From Eurosta solidaginis (taxonomy: Eukaryota; Arthropoda; Insecta; Diptera; Tephritidae): a stretch of DNA of 64,000 nucleotides. A program made the translations under genes and the position numbers. The DNA is taken from positions 241,552,978 through 241,616,977 of the forward strand of contig NC_090320.1 of the NCBI RefSeq assembly GCF_040869045.1, read 5' to 3'. How positions within the stretch are numbered: position 1 is the stretch's first letter; each line of letters starts with the position of its first letter. Under the pieces are notes generated by a model. The model did no database searches and was not told the DNA's origin. It worked only from the letters and a program-made list of their open reading frames with translations. Shown here in pieces: positions 1-8,089 of this stretch.

Positions 1-737
1 TTGGCTGGAACACCTTTCCGCCGGTGAGGGTTGTTTAACAGTACCAAATCTCCCGCCAAGAAACCTTCCGAATTAAAGTTCTTCTCATACCAGTGTTTCA
101 TCTTACTACTCATTACCCTGGACCGTACCTTCACACTCTGTTGTTTGGTCAATGAACCTCTTCGTAGAGCTTGCGCTGGACGGATTTGCTTTGCATAATC
201 GGTATCGTTCCCACATTTCACAACAGTAGTGCGCTCCGGCTTGAAACTACCCTCGCATTCTTTCTCGGAAATTCGTTGCTTCGTTTTCCTGCGTCTTTTA
301 GGTTTTGTCAATGCCAGTGTTTCTCTCGCAGGTACTTTTGATTTTGATTTATTTGGCCCATTCGATCTATCAATTTTTGCCTTTGACTTTCGTGGTCTTT
401 CTCGAGTCTTTTCCACCAGTACCCGATTACTGCTGAACCCTTTTTCCAAACTAAAGTTAAGTGGTATGTCCTGGTTCTTATAGCGCATAATTTTTCTCCG
501 CATATCGATCCTGACGTCATGGTCAACCAAGAAGTCCACTCCCAATATGACTTCATCAACAATATCCGCCACAACAAATTTGTGTAGAACCATGACCTTC
601 CCAATCAATACTTCACATATCACTTCTCCCTGAACTTGGTTATACTCGCCAGTGACCGTACGCAACTTTGCTCCAGGTAACGGTTTTACTCTCCTGTTGA
701 CCAAGTCAGATCGGATCAAGGAATGAGATGCGCCCGT
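1..737 (-). pseudogene. Retropepsin remainder plus integrase C-terminal-like tail of the gypsy element (partial)
   Basis: Reading the minus strand from 737 to 1 gives one open frame with no stop. It begins with the target-site copy of T-G-A-S from the protease active site. It continues through a typical retropepsin body with ILGVDFL (flap and 'ILG' region), a long lysine/arginine-rich linker, and then WYEKNF...GDLVLLNNPHRRKG near the window edge. The last motif resembles the gypsy integrase C-terminal region, where a Tyr-rich helix precedes GD-V-LxNP-RRKG. In ordinary gypsy elements some 700-900 residues of reverse transcriptase, RNase H and integrase core separate these two; here about 120 residues do. 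I infer an internal deletion derivative. The reading frame is separated from its gag by the LINE insertion. Confidence 0.65.
725..737. repeat. Target-site duplication of the LINE, 3' copy
   Basis: GAGATGCGCCCGT occurs here and again at 4797-4809, exactly bounding the LINE. Read on the minus strand it encodes T-G-A-S of the host element's protease motif, so those codons are duplicated. Perfect identity suggests a young insertion. Confidence 0.92.
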
Positions 738-3700
738 TGTTGTTGTTGTTGTTGTAGCAATGCTCGCCCCACCTAATAGCCGCGACCGATCACAAATTGT
801 CATCAATATCCTCTAACGGGAGTCCAAGGAAACTTGCCGTTTCAACAGGGGTGGACCATAAGGAAAGGGGTGTTAGAGGCGTTGGTTCCACATTACAATT
901 AAAGAGATGGTTGGTGTCATGTGGGGACACATTGCAAGCAGGGCATACATTTTGTATGTCGGGGTTGATTCTGGATAGGTAAGAGTTTAACCTGTTACAG
1001 TATCCAGAACGAAGTTGAGCAAGAGTGACACGCGTTTCCCTGGGGAGTATGCGTTCCTCTTCTGCGAGTTCTGGATATATTTCTTCAAGTACTGGATTCA
1101 CCGGGCAATTCCCGACATAAAGGTCCGACGCCTGTCTATGGAGTTCACCAAGGACCTGCTTGTGTTTTTCCGCTTCATACGGCTGGGTTCTCAGGTGCCG
1201 TATTTCCTCAAAATGCTTACGGAGATGACTCCTTAGGCCCCTAGGCGGTGCTGGTTCGTCAATCAGATGTCTGTTGGGATGCCCAGGTTTCTGGGTATTC
1301 AACAGAAACCGTTTGGTCAGCATCTCATTTCTCTCCCTGATGGGGAGTATTCTCGCCTCATTATGCAGATGGTGTTCTGGGGACATAAGAAGACAGCCCG
1401 TGGCGATTCTGAGAGCAGTATTTTGGCAGGCCTGTAGTTTCTTCCAGTGGGTGGTTTTTAGGCTTGGCGACCATATGGGTGACGCGTAGCACGTAATCGG
1501 CTGGCTAATTGCTTTGTATGTGGTCAAGAGCGTTTCTTTATCTTTTCCCCAGGTACTGCCAGCAAGGGATTTGAGGATTTTATTACGGCTCTGAATTCTT
1601 GGAACAATTGCGGTTGCGTGCGCACCAAAATGTAGATCCTGATCAAACGTCACACCCAAGATTTTGGGGTGTAGGACAGTCGGTAGCGTAGTGCCATCGA
1701 CGTGGATGTTCAATATGGTCGACATTTGGGGCGTCCATGTTGTAAATAAGGTCGCGGAAGATTTAGTCGGTGACAATGACAGGTTTCGCGAGGCGAAAAA
1801 ACTGGAGAGATCAGGGAGATAGCCGTTTATTTTATTGCATAGCTCATCGATCTTTGGGCCTGGGCCTGTGGCCATTATTGTGCAGTCATCGGCGTAGGAA
1901 ACGATTGTGACTCCTTCCGGTGGTGAAGGTAGCTTAGATATGTAGAAATTAAACAAAAGCGGGGATAGGACACCACCCTGTGGCACCCCTTGTTTAATTC
2001 TCCTTTGTTTTGATGTTTCGTTTCTGAATTGCACCGATGCCTGCCGACCACCCAGGTAATTTGCGGTCCACCTTTTAAGACATGGGGGAAGGGTAGACCC
2101 TTCCAGGTCTTCCAGTAACGAGCCATGGTTGACCGTATCAAAAGCTTTTGATAGGTCTAACGCTACGAGTACTGTTCTATGGTGGGGATATTGATTCAAA
2201 CCGCAATTTATCTGGGTGCTAATGACATTTAGCGCGGAGGTAGTGCTATGGAGTTTTCTGAAGCCATGCTGATGAGGGGCTAGCTGCAAATGTGCTTGGA
2301 AATGAGGGAGCAAAATGGCTTCAAGCGTCTTTGCCACTGGCGATAGGAGAGATATCGGACGATATGACTCACCTACGTTAGCTGGTTTCCCAGGCTTTAG
2401 TAGCGGGACCACCTTGGCCATTTTCCATTTCTCGGGTATGACAAAGGTGGAAAGAGACAGGTTGAAGACATGCGCTAAATATTTGAAACCGTCTTTCCCT
2501 AGGTTTTTAAGCATCGCCATGCCTATGCCGTCTGGGCCCACTGCTTTGGATGGTTTAGCGCGACCAATGGCGTCCTCAACCTCTCTAGCGGTGATGGTAA
2601 TTGGTGACGCGCTGAGTTTGTCTTTATGTGCACGTCTATTGGCTCTCCGTCTATCTTTGTCGACCGTAGGATGCATTATATATTGTCGGCAGAAAGCGCT
2701 CGCGCATTTTTTCGCATCCGACAGCACCTTATCGCCAAAGGCGATGGAAACTTTGTCTTTGTACTTAGTCGGATTCGATAGGGACTTTACGGTGGACCAA
2801 AGTTTACCTACACCGGTAGAGAGGTTACAACCTCTTAGGTGCTCTTCCCATTTCGCCCGCTTGTGTTCGTCCTCAAGCGATCTGATGCGTTGGTTTATAT
2901 CCCTTATTTGGGGGTCGCCTGGATCAAGCTGTCTTATAAGGTCGCGTTCCCTCGCTAAGCTCGCGGCCTCCGCCGGGAAGTGGGGCCGGATTTCGGGAAT
3001 TCTCCCGGCGGGAATGAAATGTGCCGAGGCGGATTCAATGACCTTACGGAAGGCACGCTCCCCTTGGCGGGCATCAGTCGGGATAGGGAGGGCAGCAAAG
3101 CTGCTGTCTGTTGCAGATTTATATTCTTCCCACTTTCCTTTTTTGAAGTTTATGAAAGTGCGTTTTTCGGTGACGATGAAGTCGGCGGTACGCTCGAACG
3201 AAATAAGTATGGGCAGGTGGTCGGATGCCAATGTTACCATCGGCTGCCAGTTGACGCAGTTTACGAGTTCTGCGCTCACGATTGAGATATCTGGCGAGCT
3301 ATGACAGCTTCCTACCATACGTGTGGGGGCGTCTCCGTTAATTGTGCAGAACGTCGTTTCGTCTATTTGATCCGCCAACATCTCACCCCTACTGTCCGCC
3401 CGCAAGTTTGAATGCCATAGGTCGTGATGGGCATTGAAATCGCCTAAGATAATGCGATTGTTGCCAGTGAGTAAGGCCTCGATATTAGGGCGGTATCCAC
3501 TGGGGCAACAGGTGACAGGAGGGATGTAGATGTTGATGATTTCTAGATTTGCATCGCCTGACCGGACAGATAGGCCTTGACGTTCTAAGACATTGTCACT
3601 GCGGTCGATGCCAGGATCAAATATATGATATTGCACAGAGTGGTGTATAATAAACGCGAGGCCGCCTCCATTTCCGCTCTCGCGGTCTTTCCTGTGGACA

Positions 3701-4796
3701 TTATAACCAGAGCAGGTCTGCAATGCAGATCTTGCTGTGAGTTTAGTCTCTTGAATCGCAGCAATGCGGATGTTGTGCCGCTTCATGAAATCGACTATCT
3801 CCGTAATCTTCCCAGTTAGTCCATTACAGTTGAACTGCAGAATTCTGAAGTGCATGAGGGGTGACGCCGCCACTCTAGGGGTAAGTGAGGGGTGACTACG
3901 CCTAGGTTGTGGAAGGCCAGGACGCAATTGCTGTTGTGGCCTTGAGACTGGGCGCCCTTGGGCAAGCATTGGGGTACCCGGATGATTTGGGTTTGCGACC
4001 TGGCAACATGGCGCGATGAAACCCGTCGAGGGGTTGCCGTCGCGGAGACCAGAACATCTAGGAAAGTGGCACCACCCAAGGCAGGAGCTGCATTGAGCGG
4101 ATGTCGCAAACCTATATATTCTGTGCTGGCAGACGGTGCAAACGGAGGCAGGGACTAAGAGTCTGTTTCCCTGACCTGCACGATTGCTGCCAGAAAAGAG
4201 GGGAGGAGAAGAAGACGGGGGCAGGGGCTGATGCTCAGCATTGCTACCAGCTCTACTACGAAGGTAGTAGTTATGAGTGGTATCAGCTGTTTGAGTTGTT
4301 GGCGCCGTGGGGCGCGAGCAGCAGCGGGTACTTGTTGTGGCTTGCTGAGCAGCGAAGCTGCTGGAAGGTAGTGGGGATACGCTTAGGCGTAGACTACGGG
4401 ACGCCCTTGGGCGTGAGCAGCAAGGAGCCACAAAAGATTTATAAAAGTAACGTGGACGTCGGGTTTTGGGATCAAGCCCAGAACAACCTGTCCGATGCAA
4501 CCATCCCTTGCACGAGACACACTGAACAGAGTATGACCGTCCTAAAAAGATTCTTCTCTGGCAAATGCAGCAAAACCATTTCTCAGGACCGGGATGAGGA
4601 GACGGACCCGGATTGGGTTCGATACCTTCCCGGAGTAAGAGAATATGTAGCAGTCCTGCTGCAAGGAGCTGCTGGGAGGATGACAATTTGTGGGAGGGAC
4701 GAAACAAATTAAATGGGGTCACACTGAAATGACAGTCCTTGGTCGGGAAAAATCCCGAGTCGCTCCGGTACATAGAACCGACTGCCTTGGGAAGCG
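738..4796 (-). mobile_element. Full-length Jockey-like non-LTR retrotransposon (LINE)
   Basis: The element is about 4.06 kb and is bounded by a perfect 13-base duplication. On the minus strand it opens with a short 5' leader of 23 bases before the first ATG, carries one long open frame, and ends in a short 3' UTR and a (CAA)n-type tail (GCTACAACAACAACAAC, plus-strand 738-756). A hairpin TCGGGA/TCCCGA lies just after the start codon. There is an apurinic-type endonuclease and a reverse transcriptase but no RNase H, which fits Jockey-group rather than I-group elements. Full length, perfect duplication and an uninterrupted frame all point to recent activity. Confidence 0.9.
790..4773 (-). CDS. 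LINE polyprotein: 2A-like leader, two PHD-like fingers, endonuclease, reverse transcriptase
   Basis: An intact protein of 1327 residues that copies the element's RNA into nicked chromosomal DNA. I start at the ATG at 4773-4771, the first inside the element; the frame happens to stay open upstream into the host gag, which is coincidence. Residues 36-47 are hydrophobic and lead into EGIEPNPGP (49-57), a 2A-like motif whose predicted break lies between G56 and P57. Two Cys-rich PHD-like fingers follow (about 64-119 and 211-257). The endonuclease starts near 307 with FNCNG, QETKL, GDFNAHHD and ASDHLP. The reverse transcriptase carries LDLSKAFDTV, GVPQGGVLSP and SYADD. A C-terminal CPAC...H...C zinc motif is present. 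No separate ORF1 exists, so the finger region may act as the nucleic-acid-binding part. Function of the 2A-like motif is inferred. Confidence 0.92.
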   Translation of the reverse strand: MYRSDSGFFPTKDCHFSVTPFNLFRPSHKLSSSQQLLAAGLLHILLLREGIEPNPGPSPHPGPEKWFCCICQRRIFLGRSYSVQCVSCKGWLHRTGCSGLDPKTRRPRYFYKSFVAPCCSRPRASRSLRLSVSPLPSSSFAAQQATTSTRCCSRPTAPTTQTADTTHNYYLRSRAGSNAEHQPLPPSSSPPLFSGSNRAGQGNRLLVPASVCTVCQHRIYRFATSAQCSSCLGWCHFPRCSGLRDGNPSTGFIAPCCQVANPNHPGTPMLAQGRPVSRPQQQLRPGLPQPRRSHPSLTPRVAASPLMHFRILQFNCNGLTGKITEIVDFMKRHNIRIAAIQETKLTARSALQTCSGYNVHRKDRESGNGGGLAFIIHHSVQYHIFDPGIDRSDNVLERQGLSVRSGDANLEIINIYIPPVTCCPSGYRPNIEALLTGNNRIILGDFNAHHDLWHSNLRADSRGEMLADQIDETTFCTINGDAPTRMVGSCHSSPDISIVSAELVNCVNWQPMVTLASDHLPILISFERTADFIVTEKRTFINFKKGKWEEYKSATDSSFAALPIPTDARQGERAFRKVIESASAHFIPAGRIPEIRPHFPAEAASLARERDLIRQLDPGDPQIRDINQRIRSLEDEHKRAKWEEHLRGCNLSTGVGKLWSTVKSLSNPTKYKDKVSIAFGDKVLSDAKKCASAFCRQYIMHPTVDKDRRRANRRAHKDKLSASPITITAREVEDAIGRAKPSKAVGPDGIGMAMLKNLGKDGFKYLAHVFNLSLSTFVIPEKWKMAKVVPLLKPGKPANVGESYRPISLLSPVAKTLEAILLPHFQAHLQLAPHQHGFRKLHSTTSALNVISTQINCGLNQYPHHRTVLVALDLSKAFDTVNHGSLLEDLEGSTLPPCLKRWTANYLGGRQASVQFRNETSKQRRIKQGVPQGGVLSPLLFNFYISKLPSPPEGVTIVSYADDCTIMATGPGPKIDELCNKINGYLPDLSSFFASRNLSLSPTKSSATLFTTWTPQMSTILNIHVDGTTLPTVLHPKILGVTFDQDLHFGAHATAIVPRIQSRNKILKSLAGSTWGKDKETLLTTYKAISQPITCYASPIWSPSLKTTHWKKLQACQNTALRIATGCLLMSPEHHLHNEARILPIRERNEMLTKRFLLNTQKPGHPNRHLIDEPAPPRGLRSHLRKHFEEIRHLRTQPYEAEKHKQVLGELHRQASDLYVGNCPVNPVLEEIYPELAEEERILPRETRVTLAQLRSGYCNRLNSYLSRINPDIQNVCPACNVSPHDTNHLFNCNVEPTPLTPLSLWSTPVETASFLGLPLEDIDDNL

Positions 4797-4809
4797 GAGA
4801 TGCGCCCGT
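4797..4809. repeat. Target-site duplication of the LINE, 5' copy
   Basis: GAGATGCGCCCGT, identical to 725-737. It marks the 5' end of the LINE on the minus strand and shows the 5' end is complete, with no truncation. Confidence 0.92.
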
Positions 4810-6245
4810 ATCTACAGTCAGTATTCGTTCGTTGCCATCCACATTCCCTCTGACGGTAAGACTGCTCGATTTTCTACCAATTTGCGACACAGATATCACA
4901 GGGCATTCAATAGCTGGATCTAGCTCTCTACCTCTTACTCGCTCTTGCTCATCTCCTCCAGCTTTGCGTTTATGGCCACCTACATTGTTGGAACTATTAG
5001 GACCAAGATCGCAATGACGTGCAATGTGACCTGGGTTGCCGCACTTGAAACATTTAATAACTCCGGCATTCTTCTGTTGAGATCCCTTCAGTGCTTCCAA
5101 AATTGTTTCTACCCACTCTGGCGTTTCTACTTCCACTCGGCGTGCTTTGAAAACTGGTTTACACAGAAGCGACGCTGTTTCCTGAATCAGAGCATGCGAT
5201 ACCGTTTCAGCAAATGTTAGTTTTGGATTCGCATATGTAGCCCGCTTCGTTTCCACATCTCGTATGCCATTTATAAAACTCTGGATTTTTACCCTCTCGG
5301 TGTATTCCACGGGTGCGTCCGCATTTGCGAGATGAGCCAACCTTTCAACATCTGAAGCAAACTCTTGCAATGTCTCATTTGCTTTTTGGTAGTGGTTTTG
5401 CAACTCAATTTGGAATATCTGTTTCTATGCTCGCTTCCATAACGTCTCTCGACAGCGGCCATCAATGCTTCATAGTTGTTCCGCTCTCCTTCGGGAATCG
5501 TCTGTAGGATTTCGGCTGCTGGCCCTTTCAATGCCACGAACAGAGCTGCAACTTTATCTTCAGCATTCCAGTTATTCGCTGCCGACGTCTTCTCAAATTG
5601 GAGCTTAAATACCTGGAATGGAACAGAACCATCAAACGTTGGGGATTTTACCTTCAGAGTAGACGTTGAAGTGATTGGACGGTTCAATTGTAACTCCTGA
5701 ATCCGATCTTTCAAAGCATCCATCTCGGCCTCCACTTTATTTTGTCGTTCACAAACAGCCTCCAGCTGCGATGAGAATTTTGTTTCCTGTGCCTCCAGCT
5801 TTGTTGAGATACGCTCTTCTTGTGCTTCGAGCTGTAATGTTATACGTGCCTCTTGTTCTTTTAATTGTTCTGCAATTTGTGACGCCATGTGTGTTTTCTG
5901 TTCTTCCATCTTCAATGTTATTCGTGTCTCTTGGGATTCCATCTGTGATGACATATACGTTTTCTGTTCTTCTAGTTGAGATGACATTGTCGATGTTTGA
6001 GCAGATATTGCAGCCAAAATCATGTTCAAGTCTGTGCTCGTAACTGTCTGCGTAACTGTCTCTTCCATTTTTGTTGTTTCCTCGCCATCAAGATAAAAGT
6101 CATACTCTTCCACGTCAATTCCTTCTACTTCCATTGCCTCTCGTAGCCGTGCCTGAAGTTCAAGTTTAACGCCGCTTGTATTCAATCCACGGGCTTCCAA
6201 CTCCTTCTTTAGTTGCTGGATCTTCAATTCACTGAACTTTGCCAT
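4797..6245 (-). pseudogene. Gypsy-type gag with SAP domain, CCHC knuckle and start of protease (frameshifted)
   Basis: Structural protein of the LTR element. The ATG at 6245-6243 follows the primer binding site by about 40 bases. Residues 4-38 form a SAP-type fold (LKKELEARGL...GVKLELQARL), which in other proteins binds DNA or chromatin. A long Glu/Gln-rich coiled coil follows, then a capsid-like region (FDGSVPFQVFKLQFE) and, downstream, CFKCGNPGHIARHC (CCHC nucleocapsid knuckle) and the protease motif VDTGAS. Near 5403 the capsid reading jumps by one base, so the first part runs out of frame and the second part continues in another frame. This lies inside capsid, not at a gag-pol border, so I read it as a mutation (or assembly error), not a programmed shift. 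Confidence 0.8.
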
Positions 6246-6282
6246 GTCCTTGTTGTCCTCTGGAATTTATTCAACAATTCCT

Positions 6283-6294
6283 CTTCTGACACCA
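6283..6294 (-). other. Primer binding site, tRNA-Leu-like
   Basis: Two bases inside the LTR the minus strand reads TGGTGTCAGAAG. This complements the 3' end CTTCTGACA-CCA found in insect tRNA-Leu. Position and sequence fit reverse-transcription priming in gypsy-type elements. Confidence 0.7.
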
Positions 6295-6296
6295 AT

Positions 6297-7017
6297 TGTA
6301 ACGAATTTACTTGCAAATCCTCTTATTTGCAATCCTCTGCTAAGTTCGAATCACTAAACTGTTGAATAAATAACTCCAATTTGTAATAATGCAAAATGGC
6401 CTTTATTAAAGTACTTCACAATACACTCAAACTGTGCAACGAATAGCTTGCTTAATAACCACGCTGATTGATAGCTCAATGAAACTCTACTATTCAAAAT
6501 AATACTGCTATTGCTCGCTAGATATCGTCTTAATCGCAACTGCTTGACAACTCAAATCAAACTGAATTACTTCTTACTCGCTTGCCACGCTTTTATAGTT
6601 TACGCTGCATACTTCTAGGCTCTTCGATTTCCAGAACTTACTAGTTGTTTCGGCTACAAAATCGCCAGCCACAACTACGTGCACAAATTATTGCTCTCTC
6701 TTGTGACAACTCAGATAAGATATATGCATGTGTTTGTGCATTGCCGCTCCGCTGCTCGTATCCGTACATATGTGTAGACGCAATTATTTATTCGTTTATG
6801 TAGATACATAAAGATTGAATTATTGATGTGAATGTTTGTAGTTTACAGTCTCTCGCGCGCACATAGGCATATAAGTAAATGCATCTGTGTGTGACATCTC
6901 TCTGGGCTGCCTTATATATGTGTATACTTGATTTAATTATTAACGTAAATACTGCTTGGCATGGCCTTAGCATCGCCTTAGTGATGGGATAATTTAGTGA
7001 TGCTAATATCCGTGACA
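6297..7017 (-). repeat. 5' LTR of the gypsy-type element
   Basis: About 721 bases bounded on the minus strand by TGTCACG and CGTTACA, an imperfect TG...CA inverted pair. The inner edge meets the primer binding site. Minus-strand AATAAA hexamers lie in the inner half. The partner LTR is outside the window, so ends are inferred from structure only. Confidence 0.7.
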
Positions 7018-7240
7018 ATATTTTAACAGCTAGACTTTCGTATATAACAAATGTTGTTGTCTGAAAAATTCAAAGAGATCGTCGTATATATAGTATATAT
7101 CTCACACAACCAATTGTTCAGATGAGAAAGTTTTCGTAACTACTGCCTCATTTTAACAGCCAGAAGCTTCAAATTTCTCCAAATGCTTACGTATATAGCA
7201 TATATTGTTGTCTGAAAAAATCATAGAGATGGGTGGTATA
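7018..7240 (-). repeat. Older DINE-like repeat, left fragment interrupted by Helitrons
   Basis: Contains the unit typical of the 26083-28460 repeat in reverse (TGTTGTCTGAAAAA, CATAGAGAT, GGTGGTATA). It stops at 7240 where the Helitron starts and resumes at 17611 (TATATTATATACTTC). The two halves read on continuously compared with the copy near 26260. This proves the 10.4 kb between them is one insertion locus. Confidence 0.75.
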
Positions 7241-7290
7241 TCTAATTCTAATATCTAATATCTAATCTAATATATATTATAAATGGGAAA

Positions 7291-7351
7291 GTTTGGATGT
7301 TAAGATGTTTGGATGTTTGGATGTTTAGATGTTTGGATGTTTGGATGTTTG
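7291..7351 (+). repeat. Octamer microsatellite (GGATGTTT)n in the Helitron leader
   Basis: About seven imperfect copies of GGATGTTT, with AAGATGTTT and TAGATGTTT variants. The second Helitron has a shorter version at 12393-12428, so copy number differs between units. Confidence 0.8.
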
Positions 7352-8089
7352 TCCAGACGTTTGTCTTTGTGACTCAATAACGCAAGAACGGCTGGACCGA
7401 TTTGGATGAAATTTTGCACACATATAGCCAATAGTCTAGAAGGATCTACTAGCTATATATTTTTCAAAAGGGGCGTGGTCCCCGCCCCCTAGGAACAGTT
7501 ATAATTTAATTATTATATTTTTTCGTCTTTGCGACTGAATCACGCCAGAATGGCTACACGGATTTTGATGAAATTTGGGACACAGACAGTAGTCTACCAG
7601 CGAAATTTTTTTCGAACATGGAAAGAGGGGTGGGGGTCCCACGACCCTTCGAGAAATTATTTTTCATAATTTTTACACATTATAACTTTACGTATACTTA
7701 CGTATATGTGATATCACCAATATCACAGACTCAAGGGGTCAAATAAGTCGAGGGCTTACAAAGTAAGCAGTGACACCCTCCGCCCGCCCCCCTTTATCTC
7801 CCCCTCTGGTGTAAAATCCATAAATTGTTATAACTCAATCTAAATTTTCTCCTAAATCAATAGTTTTTGGTATCTGGTACATACAGAACGAGATCTAGAC
7901 AATTTTGGAGGAACGATCAGTGGTCCTCTCCTCTACTCCCGCCATCCGCCCTCCATCAATTGTTTTTATTAGCACGCTTTTATTAGCTTTACCTGTATGT
8001 TTCTATCTAACTTTTTATTCGCTCCAATGCGCCTGCTGCCTTATTAACATGGTTTTATAATTAGCTTCACCTTATTTGTAATCCCGTAA

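Larger units (their letters stand above)
1..7017 (-). mobile_element. Gypsy-type LTR retrotransposon, 3' part outside the window
   Basis: The order on the minus strand is 5' LTR (6297-7017), a tRNA-Leu-like primer binding site, gag with an N-terminal SAP domain, a CCHC knuckle, a retropepsin motif and then an integrase C-terminal-like stretch that runs off the window start. A Jockey-like LINE (738-4796) sits inside the protease. One base is missing from gag near 5403, so this copy is not coding-competent even without the LINE. No reverse transcriptase or RNase H is found between protease and integrase tail. The element itself lies in a repeat whose remains start at 7018. The second LTR is not visible, so full length is unknown. 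Confidence 0.8.

Noticed and set aside
790..5403. One 1537-residue gag-LINE protein
   Set aside because: The frame crosses a transposon border marked by a 13-base duplication. Only 790-4773 belongs to the LINE; the upstream part is the host element's gag.
5380..5410. Programmed frameshift in the gypsy gag
   Set aside because: The jump lies inside capsid and lacks a clear slippery site, and the element is broken elsewhere; a simple one-base loss is more likely.
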